Positions 36,940 through 50,214 of a stretch of 64,000 bases of DNA are shown in pieces. Source of the stretch: Romboutsia hominis (lineage in GTDB: Bacteria; Bacillota; Clostridia; Peptostreptococcales; Peptostreptococcaceae). Location: NCBI RefSeq assembly GCF_900002575.1, contig NZ_LN650648.1:2643565-2707564 (forward strand), given 5' to 3'. Below the pieces are notes generated by a model. It ran no database searches. It saw only the letters and a program-made list of their open reading frames with translations, and had not been told where the DNA came from. How positions within the stretch are numbered: the stretch's first letter is position 1; each line of letters starts with the position of its first letter. A program made the translations under genes and the position numbers.

Positions 36940-36975
36940 ATATTTCACCTAACCATCATTTTATTTTTGTATTGT

Positions 36976-38508
36976 TTATATTTCTTCTTCATGTTCTTCC
37001 ATTATTTTATATATCTTCTCTATATCTAAATGTTCTCTTAGTAAATCAGCTAGTTTATCATATTCATTTTGCTTAAAGGCTTCGAAAGAAGTTACTTTAG
37101 TGTCTATTCTTTCAAGGCCTTTTTCTTCTCTGATATTATTTAATAGAGCTCTAGTAAAATCTATTTCATCAAATATTCCATGTAAATAAGTTCCTACTAC
37201 ATTACCTTCTTTATTTACACTTCCTTCTAGGTAGCTTACGTCTTCTCCTAATTTATTGTTTATTTCATTTAGGTTATATACTTCTTTACCTATATCACTT
37301 ATTCCCATATGAATTTCATAACCTTTTACTTTCATTCCTGATAAATTTGCTAAATATCCATTTAAATTTTTACATATAGTGGCATTCACTTGTGTAGTTG
37401 TTTTTTCTTTTTCAAATGTAGTTTCTATATCTAAAAGTCCTATACCATCTATTTCTTCAATTTCGCCTTCTACATGGTAAGGGTCTTTTAATTTCTTGCC
37501 TAACATTTGATATCCACCACATATCCCAAATACTAACTTTCCTTTTTTCTGTAAATCTTTTATTTGTTCCTCTAGACCACTTTCCCTTATATACTTAAGG
37601 TCATCTATAGTACTTTTACTTCCAGGAAGTATTATCATATCTGGATTTGAAAGAGTCTCTACATAATCAACATACCTAATACTCACATCTTCTTGAGTCT
37701 CAAATATATTAAAATCTGTGAAATTAGACATATGAGGTGTTCTAATTATCTCAATATGTATATCACTCTTTTTCATTTTAGTTTTAAATCTAGTTGTTAC
37801 ACTGTCTTCATCTTCTATTTTTATATCACTATATGGCACTACTCCAAGGACAGGAACCTTTATTATTTCTTCAAGCATTTTTATGCCATCATATAAAAGT
37901 TCTTTTCTTCCTCTAAATTTATTTATTATTACACCTTTGACTCTTTTTCTTTCCTCTTCACTTAGTAAAAGCATCGTACCTGCTAGTGATGCGAAAACTC
38001 CACCTCTATCGATATCCCCCACTATTATTACAGGAGCATCTGCGATTTCTGCCATACCCATGTTAGCAATGTCATGTTCTCTTAAGTTTATTTCTGCTGT
38101 ACTACCTGCCCCCTCCATAACAACAACATCATAGTTCTCACTAAACTGATTAAATATAGTTTTAAGTTCTTTAGCAAGTATTGGTTTATAATCATGGTAT
38201 TCTGATGATGATATATCATCTCTAACTTTACCCCTTACTATAACTTGGCATCTATGATTACCTGATGGTTTTAGAAGTACTGGATTCATATCTGCAATTG
38301 GCTCTATTCCACAAGCTTCCGCCTGAAATACTTGTGCTCTTCCCATTTCTAAACCTTCTTTTGTTATAAAAGAATTTAACGCCATATTTTGAGATTTAAA
38401 TGGTGCTACACTATATCCATCTTGTTTGAAAATCCTACATAAACCAGCTGTTAATATACTTTTTCCAACATTTGATGCTGTACCTTGTAACATTATCTTT
38501 TTTCCCAT
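36976..38508 (-). CDS. cobQ: Cobyric acid synthase
   Basis: This 510-residue protein (also called CbiP) has an N-terminal dethiobiotin-synthetase-like P-loop ([18 protein letters not shown]), a [14 protein letters not shown] block, and a C-terminal glutamine amidotransferase domain with Cys in [12 protein letters not shown] and His in [10 protein letters not shown]. It amidates four side chains of the corrin. It is the first gene after the riboswitch leader, with ATG at 38508 behind AAGGAG, and heads the long run down to hemB. Confidence 0.95.
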   Translation of the reverse strand: MGKKIMLQGTASNVGKSILTAGLCRIFKQDGYSVAPFKSQNMALNSFITKEGLEMGRAQVFQAEACGIEPIADMNPVLLKPSGNHRCQVIVRGKVRDDISSSEYHDYKPILAKELKTIFNQFSENYDVVVMEGAGSTAEINLREHDIANMGMAEIADAPVIIVGDIDRGGVFASLAGTMLLLSEEERKRVKGVIINKFRGRKELLYDGIKMLEEIIKVPVLGVVPYSDIKIEDEDSVTTRFKTKMKKSDIHIEIIRTPHMSNFTDFNIFETQEDVSIRYVDYVETLSNPDMIILPGSKSTIDDLKYIRESGLEEQIKDLQKKGKLVFGICGGYQMLGKKLKDPYHVEGEIEEIDGIGLLDIETTFEKEKTTTQVNATICKNLNGYLANLSGMKVKGYEIHMGISDIGKEVYNLNEINNKLGEDVSYLEGSVNKEGNVVGTYLHGIFDEIDFTRALLNNIREEKGLERIDTKVTSFEAFKQNEYDKLADLLREHLDIEKIYKIMEEHEEEI

Positions 38509-38548
38509 AAGATTCTCCTTATATTACTTAATTTGATTTCCTTATAAT

Positions 38549-38586
38549 CAAAAAAGCCCTAACTCTTAAGAGTTAAGGCTTTTATT
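38549..38586 (-). terminator. Strong hairpin with T-run just upstream of cobQ
   Basis: On the minus strand AAAAGCCTTAACTC and its near-perfect complement GAGTTAGGGCTTTT form a 14-pair stem with a tiny loop, followed by T residues, only about 40 bases before the cobQ start. It looks like an intrinsic terminator and would attenuate any transcript coming from the riboswitch. Confidence 0.75.
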
Positions 38587-38601
38587 CTAATGCTAATATA
38601 T

Positions 38602-38633
38602 TATATACCTGTTTCATATGTTTTGTAACATAT
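38602..38633 (-). promoter_or_regulatory. Promoter-like box with an operator-like dyad in the cobQ leader
   Basis: A perfect TATAAT lies on the minus strand at about 38607-38602. A dyad ATATGTT-ACAA-AACATAT (38633-38616) covers the place of the -35 box, whose best match is only TTACAA. A transcript starting here would meet the hairpin at 38586-38549 within about ten bases. I see no open reading frame between 38590 and 38885. Confidence 0.4.
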
Positions 38634-38886
38634 CAAACTATATAGCATGTAACAAAATATAACTATTTAATCTTTACTATATACTTAAACTATATAATAC
38701 TAAATCTTATTGTATTAATCTAAAATACACTTTATGTATTTATGATTAATATGTAGATTTCATAATAGATTTATTTATTATAATTTAAGTTTTAACAAAG
38801 TATAATTTATCTGCTAATATGCATATACTCTGATGTTTTATTATAGGTACATACTTTATAAGCGATAGTTATATTTTATCTGAATA

Positions 38887-38910
38887 AAAATCCCTCACCC
38901 CGGAGATTTT
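38887..38910 (-). terminator. Expression-platform terminator of the cobalamin riboswitch
   Basis: AAAATCTC and GGGATTTT (minus strand) pair with one wobble around a short GC-rich loop and run into TTTTTATT. It begins about 15 bases after the aptamer and is the likely off switch when cobalamin is bound. Confidence 0.75.
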
Positions 38911-38925
38911 ACATTTAATTAAATT

Positions 38926-39062
38926 AGGCAGGTATCCTGGCTCAATTTCATCCTACTCCTACTCCTTCCCATCCAAAGGACAGTGGCAAATTGTAGTTTC
39001 GTCAATATTACAGTAGCGGGGGCTGCAAAGGCTTTTAACCTTTTTCCCTATTAATCTTGTAG
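38926..39062 (-). ncRNA. Cobalamin riboswitch
   Basis: The minus strand carries the family's conserved blocks in order: AATAGGGAA, GCAGCCCCCGCTACTGTAA, GCCACTG, GGGAAGG, and GAGCCAGGATACCTGCC (B12 box). The aptamer begins about 26 bases after the cobC stop and is followed by a terminator, so it should stop transcription into the cobQ-cbiL-hemB operon when B12 is plentiful. cobT-cobU-cobS-cobC lie upstream of it and are not covered by this switch. Confidence 0.95.
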
Positions 39063-39088
39063 AACCTAAGTTAATATACTATTTGATT

Positions 39089-39697
39089 TTAATTATTTAT
39101 AAAACTTGTGTTATTCATACTATCTATGACTGCAAATCCATCTTCTACTTCTAAAATACTTACTGATGCATTATCTATTTTAAAATTCCAATGGTATTTG
39201 TAGCTTCCTGATACTAAATAACTTATTATGTTCCTTATAGTTCCTCCATGAGAACATATAAGTATTGTTTTGCCTTTATCCATACTTATAATTTCTTTAA
39301 CCTCATTTGATACTCTTGTAAATGAATCAATAAGACTTTCACCATTTGGATATCTGTACTCATATCCTTTTTCTATCATCGAGTTAAATTCTTCTGGATA
39401 ATTCTTTTTTATGTCATCAAAAGTAATCCCCTCAAAATCCCCAAAACTAATTTCTTTCAATGTTTCTTTTTCTATTATTTCTATCCCTTTTTTCTTTGCA
39501 ACATCTTTTACAGTATCTTTTGTTCTTGAAGATGTTGTTGTGTATATCTTATCTATATGTATACCATCTAAGTATTTGGTTAATTTCTCTATTTGCTTAA
39601 TTCCAACTTCACTAACTACACTGTCTATATGTCCTGATAATCTTTTACTTTGATTATCTGTAGTCAATGCATGTCTTACTAAAACTAATTTAGTCAT
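39089..39697 (-). CDS. cobC: Alpha-ribazole phosphatase (histidine phosphatase family)
   Basis: This 202-residue protein has the RHG-type phosphatase motif KLVLVRHALTTDNQSKRLSG (RHA in place of RHG) and the second histidine in ILICSHGGTIRNI. It removes the 5' phosphate from alpha-ribazole phosphate or from adenosylcobalamin phosphate. It is last in the cobT-cobU-cobS-cobC set, 22 bases after cobS, with ribosome binding site AGAGGTGAT. The family is broad; the specific call rests on the neighbours. Confidence 0.87.
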   Translation of the reverse strand: MTKLVLVRHALTTDNQSKRLSGHIDSVVSEVGIKQIEKLTKYLDGIHIDKIYTTTSSRTKDTVKDVAKKKGIEIIEKETLKEISFGDFEGITFDDIKKNYPEEFNSMIEKGYEYRYPNGESLIDSFTRVSNEVKEIISMDKGKTILICSHGGTIRNIISYLVSGSYKYHWNFKIDNASVSILEVEDGFAVIDSMNNTSFINN

Positions 39698-39719
39698 TAT
39701 AGTATCACCTCTTTTAAGG

Positions 39720-40478
39720 TTACCCTATTATAAGATATATGTAAAGTAAATATATAACTTCTCCAAGTTCTATACTACACCCTAATATATCTCCTGTAAC
39801 TCCATCAATTTTTTTGTATATATGATTTTTAAATAATTGATTAAATAAAATAATAACTATTATAGATGCTAATATAGGCAACGTCATCGAAGAATTAAAT
39901 ACAAATTTGGCTACTAATATAATCAATGCCATCGTATATAGTATTGCAGTTAAAAACATTGATGTAGTTGCCTTACCTATAAATAAGTTTCCCATTCCTT
40001 TCTCTCTTGGTGTAACAGTTTTATAAGTTAATCTTATTACTCCAAGTCTACCTATAACAGGCATAAATATTATAGTCCACATTAAATTATTGTTTATTAA
40101 GCTATATATAAAACCTATCTTAAGCAAAATTAAAAATACTATAGCCAATAATGAATTTGTCCCAAGTCTTGAATCTTTCATTATTTCTAGCATTTTTTCC
40201 TTATCCCTATAACTATATATAGCATCAAATGTATCTCCCAATCCATCAATATGTAATCCCCCTGTCAATATAACAGAACCTAAGGTTACCAATATTGATG
40301 TTATAAATGGATCAAATAATATGTTTGATACAGTACCAATTATAAATAATAAAATACCTAATACAAACCCTACCAGTGGAAAATATGTTATAGTTTTATG
40401 AAATTCATCATCAAATCCTACATCTATATTTATTGGAATTCTAGTCATAAACTGAAGTATTGATATAAATCTTTTCAT
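39720..40478 (-). CDS. cobS: Adenosylcobinamide-GDP ribazoletransferase (cobalamin synthase)
   Basis: This 252-residue membrane protein has about six hydrophobic segments. The N-terminal FMTRIPINI and the signature GGLHIDGLGDTFDAIYSYRD (Asp-rich, metal-binding) identify CobS/CobV. It joins adenosylcobinamide-GDP and alpha-ribazole phosphate at the membrane to form the cobalamin nucleotide loop. It starts two bases after the cobU stop. Confidence 0.95.
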   Translation of the reverse strand: MKRFISILQFMTRIPINIDVGFDDEFHKTITYFPLVGFVLGILLFIIGTVSNILFDPFITSILVTLGSVILTGGLHIDGLGDTFDAIYSYRDKEKMLEIMKDSRLGTNSLLAIVFLILLKIGFIYSLINNNLMWTIIFMPVIGRLGVIRLTYKTVTPREKGMGNLFIGKATTSMFLTAILYTMALIILVAKFVFNSSMTLPILASIIVIILFNQLFKNHIYKKIDGVTGDILGCSIELGEVIYLLYIYLIIG

Positions 40479-40480
40479 AA

Positions 40481-41041
40481 TTATCCCTTAATTTTCATAG
40501 GTATTGAACTAACTACAAAATAGACTTCGTCACTTTGGGCTGCTATTTGTTGATTTATTCTACCTACTATATCCGTATATACTCTACTAAGTTTATTAGC
40601 AGGAACTACTGCCATTCCTAATTCATTAGTAACAGCAACAAAATAAAGTTCTGTTTTTCTTATCTCTTCTATCAGTTTATTAACTTGATCTTTTATGTAC
40701 TTTTCTAATTCATTTATCTCATCTTGTGTTGCATTTTCAATATCTATATCATGCGTAAACATTAAATTATTCACTAATAAAGTTACACAATCTAATATAA
40801 CTGTTTTGTGAGATTTAGATATATCCTCAATTATAGAATATATATCCTTATATATTTCATATGTTTTCCAGTTTTGTGGTCTACTTTCCTTATGTTTTTT
40901 TACCCTATCTTTCATCTCATCATCAAAGGGTATCGATGTTGCAATATATGCAGTATTGTTATTTCTATCTTTACATAATTGTTCTGCAAAACTACTTTTT
41001 CCTGATCTTGCTCCACCAGTTACTAGTATAACTTTGCTCAT
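40481..41041 (-). CDS. cobU: Adenosylcobinamide kinase / adenosylcobinamide-phosphate guanylyltransferase
   Basis: This 186-residue protein has the P-loop VILVTGGARSGKSSFAEQL and the guanylylated-histidine region DRVKKHKESRPQNWKTYE. YFVAVTNELGMAVVPANKLS and RVYTDIVGRINQQIA are also typical. It activates cobinamide with GTP before CobS. The ATG follows AAGGAGA, 22 bases after cobT. Confidence 0.95.
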   Translation of the reverse strand: MSKVILVTGGARSGKSSFAEQLCKDRNNNTAYIATSIPFDDEMKDRVKKHKESRPQNWKTYEIYKDIYSIIEDISKSHKTVILDCVTLLVNNLMFTHDIDIENATQDEINELEKYIKDQVNKLIEEIRKTELYFVAVTNELGMAVVPANKLSRVYTDIVGRINQQIAAQSDEVYFVVSSIPMKIKG

Positions 41042-41063
41042 ACTTATCTCCTTATTGCTTTTT

Positions 41064-42119
41064 CTATCTTCCCATATCTATCTCATCAAATGTCGCCATA
41101 TTTGTATATGTATAATTTGATGCTTCAATTATATTAAATGCAAGTGCTGCACCACTACCTTCTCCTAATCTCATATCCATATTTAATACAGTACTTAAAT
41201 TTAGCATATCTAGTGCTTTTTGTGTACCTGGCTCTGCTGATGTATGAGATGCTATCATATATTCCCTAGTTATTGGATTTAGAGTGTAGGCTAAAAGAGC
41301 AGCTGCATAAGATATAAATCCATCTAATACAACAGGAACATTTCTAGCACTACATGCTAATATAACTCCTGCCATAGAACCTATCTCAAATCCGCCAACC
41401 TTCGATAATATATCTATAGCATCTTCTCTATTTGGCTTGTTTAGTTCTATAGCTTTTCTTATAGTATCAGCTTTATGCTTTATTCTATCTTTTTTAAGTC
41501 CAGCTCCCATTCCTGTAACTTCTGCTGGATCACATCCATCTATTACAGATATTATAGCACTACTTGGTGTAGTGTTACATATACCCATTTCACCTATTCC
41601 TATAAGCTTATAACCATTATCTATACACTCATTTGCTGCTTCTATCCCTATTTCTATGGATTTTATAGCTTCATCTCTACTCATTGCAGGTCCCTTAGCC
41701 ATATTAGATGTAGATTTTCTTATCTTTTTATCAATCACACCATCTAGTTTATGGTCACAATTTATACCAACATCTATAGCTATTACATCTGCTCCTACAA
41801 ATTTACTTATAACTCCTACTCCATTTAATCCTTTTGTAAAGTTCGGGAATTGAAGATAAGTTATACTTTGAGGATCCGGAGCTACACCTTCTTCATAAAC
41901 ACCATGATCTCCAGCAAATGCTATAATAGCTTTTTTAGATGTATCAAGCTCTTTTTTTCTATATATCCCAGCTAATTGCATACAAATTTCTTCCATCTTA
42001 CCTAAACTTCCAACTGGCTTTATAAGTCTATCTAATCTTTTTTTAGCTTCATCCATAGATTCTCTATCTAGTGAATCTATATTATTTAATACATAATCTA
42101 GTGAATTCATATATATCAT
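41064..42119 (-). CDS. cobT: Nicotinate-nucleotide-dimethylbenzimidazole phosphoribosyltransferase
   Basis: This 351-residue protein makes alpha-ribazole phosphate, activating the lower ligand base of B12. KPVGSLGKMEEICMQLAG, IAFAGDHGVYEEGVAP and the catalytic Glu region ASHTSAEPGTQKALDML are present. The start is uncertain between ATG at 42119 and ATG at 42110 (MNSLDYVLN), since neither has a strong ribosome binding site. It heads the cobT-cobU-cobS-cobC set, 160 bases after hemL. No bza genes for lower-ligand synthesis are present here. Confidence 0.94.
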   Translation of the reverse strand: MIYMNSLDYVLNNIDSLDRESMDEAKKRLDRLIKPVGSLGKMEEICMQLAGIYRKKELDTSKKAIIAFAGDHGVYEEGVAPDPQSITYLQFPNFTKGLNGVGVISKFVGADVIAIDVGINCDHKLDGVIDKKIRKSTSNMAKGPAMSRDEAIKSIEIGIEAANECIDNGYKLIGIGEMGICNTTPSSAIISVIDGCDPAEVTGMGAGLKKDRIKHKADTIRKAIELNKPNREDAIDILSKVGGFEIGSMAGVILACSARNVPVVLDGFISYAAALLAYTLNPITREYMIASHTSAEPGTQKALDMLNLSTVLNMDMRLGEGSGAALAFNIIEASNYTYTNMATFDEIDMGR

Positions 42120-42142
42120 CTCGTTTCTTCGAAAATAATTTA

Positions 42143-42176
42143 CCTAGCCAGTAAGGCTAGGTTTAGTGAAAAACCT
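42143..42176 (-). terminator. Overlapping hairpins between hemL and cobT
   Basis: On the minus strand AGGTTT-TTCACT-AAACCT and CCTAGCC-TTACT-GGCTAGG share the bases CCT, so only one can form fully at a time. The second is followed by a mixed A/T stretch with a four-T run, so it is at best a weak terminator or attenuator separating hemA-hemL from the cob genes. Confidence 0.4.
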
Positions 42177-42279
42177 CTCCAAAATTCATATATATTTTAC
42201 ATATAAATAAACTATTCTACATGGCATTTATATATCCTTCATATCATATGGTAAATTTTATCGAGATTTATATTTAGTT

Positions 42280-43575
42280 TTAAAGATTATGAGCTATTTT
42301 TAATGCCTCATAACTAGCATTTATAGTATAATCTATGTCCTCATTAGTATGAGCATTTGATAAGAACATTGCTTCAAACTGTGTAGGAGCTAAAAGAATT
42401 CCTCTTTTTAATAACTCTTCAAAATACTTATTAAACTTAGAAACATCACATCTTGTAACATCATCATAGTTTTCTATTGGTCCATGTGTAAAGAATAAAC
42501 AAACTAATGAACCAGCTCTATTAACTGTGTAGTTAAGACCTAATTTTTCTATATTAGATTTTAATCCTTCTTCTAATCTTATAGCTTTTTCTTCTAACTC
42601 TTTATAGATTTGAGGATTATCTCTTAATATTTCTAAGTTCTTTTTACCCATATACATAGCTAGTGGGTTTCCTGATAATGTACCAGCTTGATATACTGGT
42701 CCAACTGGAGAAACCATACTCATTATTTCTTTAGTTCCACCATAAGCACCAACAGGAAGTCCTGCTCCTATTATTTTACCGAAACATACCATATCTGGCT
42801 TTATTCCAAAATATCCAACAGAGCTACTATAATTTAATCTAAATCCTGTTATAACTTCATCAAATATTAAAACACTTCCATATTCTTTAGTTATATCTCT
42901 TAATAATTGTAAGAACTCTTGCTTACCTGGAACTACACCCATGTTTCCTGCTACTGTTTCAACTATTACAGCGGCTATTTCATGTCCTTGAGTTTTAAAT
43001 ATTTCTCTTACTGCATCTAAATCATTGTATCTACAAACTAATGTATCTTTAACTACATCAGATGGAACTCCAGGGCTAGTTGGTACTCCATATGTTATTG
43101 TTCCTGAACCAGACTTAACTAATAAAGCATCTGAATGACCATGGTAGCAACCTTCAAACTTTAATATTTTATTTCTTTTTGTAAATCCTCTAGCTACTCT
43201 TAATGCACTCATAGTTGCCTCAGTCCCTGAATTTACCATACGTACTTGATCTATAGCTGGATATGCTTCTACTATTATCTTAGCCATTTCAACTTCTATA
43301 GCTGTTGGAACTCCATAGCTAGTTCCTCTAGATACAACTTCTTCAATTCCCTCTACTATTTCTTTTGGGCTATGACCTAGCATAAGTGGTCCCCAAGAGC
43401 ATATATAATCTATATATTCATTTCCGTCAACATCATATATTCTACTTCCGTGTGCTCTATCTATAAATATTGGATCTAATCCTACTGATTTAAACGCTCT
43501 AACTGGGCTATTAACCCCTCCAGGTATATATTCTATTGCTTCTTCATATATCTTTGATGACTTTTCGTTTTTCAT
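42280..43575 (-). CDS. hemL: Glutamate-1-semialdehyde 2,1-aminomutase
   Basis: It is 431 residues from the ATG at 43575 (MKNEKSS), eight bases after GGAGG; another ATG two codons earlier is too close to that site. It is a PLP enzyme, with the lysine in MVCFGKIIGAGLPVGAYGG and N-terminal YIPGGVNSPVRAFKSVG. It turns glutamate-1-semialdehyde, made by HemA just upstream, into 5-aminolevulinate. With hemA it forms the C5 entry into tetrapyrroles. Confidence 0.96.
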   Translation of the reverse strand: MKNEKSSKIYEEAIEYIPGGVNSPVRAFKSVGLDPIFIDRAHGSRIYDVDGNEYIDYICSWGPLMLGHSPKEIVEGIEEVVSRGTSYGVPTAIEVEMAKIIVEAYPAIDQVRMVNSGTEATMSALRVARGFTKRNKILKFEGCYHGHSDALLVKSGSGTITYGVPTSPGVPSDVVKDTLVCRYNDLDAVREIFKTQGHEIAAVIVETVAGNMGVVPGKQEFLQLLRDITKEYGSVLIFDEVITGFRLNYSSSVGYFGIKPDMVCFGKIIGAGLPVGAYGGTKEIMSMVSPVGPVYQAGTLSGNPLAMYMGKKNLEILRDNPQIYKELEEKAIRLEEGLKSNIEKLGLNYTVNRAGSLVCLFFTHGPIENYDDVTRCDVSKFNKYFEELLKRGILLAPTQFEAMFLSNAHTNEDIDYTINASYEALKIAHNL

Positions 43576-43593
43576 AGTCATGTCCTCCTTAGT

Positions 43594-44829
43594 TTATATT
43601 TCGAATAGTTCTTCTACCATTTTCATATATTCTTCTCTTTTGCCTTTATCCTTAGTTTGCTTTAAATTTATTATCGGTTCTCTTATAAGTCTCTTTAGGG
43701 CAGAAGTCATCATCTTTTCAATAATTTTTTTCTCCCTATTATCAAGATTGATCTTTCTAAAAATATAATCTAATGTATCTTCTCTTATTTCATCGCATCT
43801 TTCATTCAAAGATTCTATCGTAGGATCTATATTAGTTGAGTCTAGCCACTCTACAAATTCATCTATACTTTCATTTATCATTCCTAAGCCAATATTAGCT
43901 AACTCTTTTCTCTTTTGATCATTCTTATCATGTATTTGTTTTAAATCATCTATATCATAGAGTTCTACATTCTCTAACTTATTTATATCTGGATCTATAT
44001 CTCTAGGAAGAGCTATATCCATCATATATATTTTTCTTTCAATCTTTGGCATTTCATCTGCCTTTATTATAATATGTGGAGATGCCGTTGCGCTTATTAC
44101 CATATCAACATCATTTAACACTTTATATCTATCGTTATATTGTATAGGTACAATATTTTTATAATCATTTTCTATCTCTTTTATTTTCCCATGACTACGA
44201 TTTGAAACATATATGGTATTAACTTTTCCTTCTTCTAAATGTTTCATTGTCAACTTACTCATCTTACCAATTCCTATAACTAGTGCATTTTTCCCCTCTA
44301 AATTGCCTAGTTTTTCTTCTAAGAATCTAACCCCTATGTAACTTATTGATAATGGCTGTTGTGATATTTTAGTTTTGGTTTTTATATCTTTAGAAACTGT
44401 GATAGCTTCCCTGAATAGCTTGTTGAATTTTTTCTTACTAGCTCCTAATTGCATAGAAAATTCATGTGCATCTCTGACTTGACCTAATATTTGATCTTCA
44501 CCTAACACTATAGAATCTAAACCTGCAGAAACTTTGTATATATGCTCTATAGCATCTCTATCTTTTTTAGTGAATAAATACTGTTTAACTCCAGGTAAAT
44601 TGAAAAATGATTCATAAAACTCTTCTACAATTTTTATTTTGTTTTCAATATTTTTTGATTGAATATATATTTCACTTCTATTACATGTAGATAGTATTAT
44701 AATTTCTTCTATTTCTTTGTCTAATAAATAATTTATAGCTTCTATTTTTTGTATATCTGTAAAAGAAACTTTTTCTCTTATCTCTATGGGAGCTACATTA
44801 TGATTAACTCCTATCACCCCTATATTCAT
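43594..44829 (-). CDS. hemA: Glutamyl-tRNA reductase
   Basis: It is 411 residues from the ATG at 44829 (MNIGVIGVNHNVAP), six bases after GGAGG; an in-frame TTG two codons upstream overlaps the spacing. The catalytic Cys lies in ILSTCNRSEIY, the NADPH domain in ALVIGIGKMSKLTMKHL, and a C-terminal dimerisation helix follows. It reduces glutamyl-tRNA to the semialdehyde and is the first enzyme of the block. The gene has its own promoter directly behind rRNA operon 3. Confidence 0.96.
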   Translation of the reverse strand: MNIGVIGVNHNVAPIEIREKVSFTDIQKIEAINYLLDKEIEEIIILSTCNRSEIYIQSKNIENKIKIVEEFYESFFNLPGVKQYLFTKKDRDAIEHIYKVSAGLDSIVLGEDQILGQVRDAHEFSMQLGASKKKFNKLFREAITVSKDIKTKTKISQQPLSISYIGVRFLEEKLGNLEGKNALVIGIGKMSKLTMKHLEEGKVNTIYVSNRSHGKIKEIENDYKNIVPIQYNDRYKVLNDVDMVISATASPHIIIKADEMPKIERKIYMMDIALPRDIDPDINKLENVELYDIDDLKQIHDKNDQKRKELANIGLGMINESIDEFVEWLDSTNIDPTIESLNERCDEIREDTLDYIFRKINLDNREKKIIEKMMTSALKRLIREPIINLKQTKDKGKREEYMKMVEELFEI

Positions 44830-44873
44830 AGACAACCTCCAAATCGTATGTAATATTTCTGTTCACTCTTTAT

Positions 44874-44902
44874 AGTATACAACTACATGCATAATTTGTA
44901 AA
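44874..44902 (-). promoter_or_regulatory. Promoter of hemA-hemL
   Basis: TTTACA (44902-44897) and TATACT (44879-44874) on the minus strand are 17 bases apart. The -35 box is only 38 bases from the end of the 5S gene of rRNA operon 3. Confidence 0.7.
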
Positions 44903-44940
44903 TTTTCATATAAATATATTTTTGAACGCAAAAAAAAGAT

Positions 44941-45059
44941 TACGTGGCTACGTCTTACTCTCCCAGGAGGTCGCCCTCCAAGTACCATCAGCGCTAAAGA
45001 GCTTAACTTCTGTGTTCGGTATGGGAACAGGTGTATCCTCTTTGCTATAATAACCACAT
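44941..45059 (-). rRNA. 5S ribosomal RNA (operon 3)
   Basis: It is 119 nt and matches copy 2. The terminal helix continues into eight T and then GCGTTCAAAAATAT, a downstream sequence shared with operon 2 but not operon 1. No further terminator hairpin is seen before the hemA promoter. Confidence 0.95.
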
Positions 45060-45119
45060 AATCTTTATCTTTTAGAGTTAATACTCTGAAAACTGTATAT
45101 CATTTAGTTAATGATTTTT

Positions 45120-48020
<2,901 letters not shown>

Positions 48021-48108
48021 AGTTATTAAAGTTATTTTAAAGACTTTTCTTGTCTATTTATAAAAAATGATGTCATATCACTAAATGTTATACAGTTTTC
48101 AAAGTACT

Positions 48109-48195
48109 AAAATGCTTCGCATATCGCCAACGGTCACTCCCATTCGGTCATGCTACGTTGCTCAAATTAATGAGTTTGCGCTACGCGCATTTTTT
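48109..48195 (-). repeat. GC-rich small repeat in the 16S-23S spacer of operon 3
   Basis: Nearly identical to the insert at 18779-18866, with a handful of substitutions (for example TTTGCGCTACGCGC for TCTGCGCCACGCGC). The end hairpins are kept. Confidence 0.7.
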
Positions 48196-48242
48196 GAGAT
48201 TTTCATTTATTCAATGAACTCTCAAAATTAAACAGTAGGTAA

Positions 48243-49752
<1,510 letters not shown>

Positions 49753-49901
49753 TAAAAGTTGTTACCTGCTCAGACTATCATTATCTGAATATCTGGCTTG
49801 GTTTGTTTTCGATTCTTTTAAGAATCAGTTATATAAATTAACCTACTGTTTAATTTTCAAAGTTCATTTTCGTTTTTGCCCTTTTCTTAAGGACAAGTAA
49901 T

Positions 49902-49930
49902 ACTATATCACCTTACATTTATATCGTCAA
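49902..49930 (-). promoter_or_regulatory. Promoter of rRNA operon 3
   Basis: TTGACG (49930-49925) and TATAGT (49907-49902) on the minus strand are 17 bases apart, with the same boxes as operon 2. Confidence 0.85.
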
Positions 49931-50214
49931 CACTTTTTTAAAACTTTTTTAAAAAAATTATTATTATTTATATTTTAAACATAAATTAATATATCCAAAA
50001 CTCTTGTATTTAAGAGAATTTCCAGTTAATTTGGTTTTATTTTTTATTGAAAAATTTTTTTAAAGTATATATACATTTACAAATTAGAGTATAATAGTAA
50101 TATAGTATTAAAACCAGATACTAATTTTGTTATAATTTGTTGGTTTATTTACTTATTTATGTAAAAACGTTTAAAATGAATTATATATTCAACTTTAATT
50201 TATGGAGGTAAATT
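49931..50214 (+). other. AT-rich intergenic region upstream of trhA
   Basis: This is the divergent region between rRNA operon 3 (-) and trhA (+). It holds no gene. A possible trhA promoter is TTGAAA at 50047-50052 with TATACA at 50070-50075 (17-base spacing); a TATAAT near 50090 has no matching -35. Confidence 0.4.

Noticed and set aside
44863-45057. A 64-residue minus-strand frame ending near the hemA promoter
   Set aside because: It covers the 5S gene and the hemA promoter and has no ribosome binding site.
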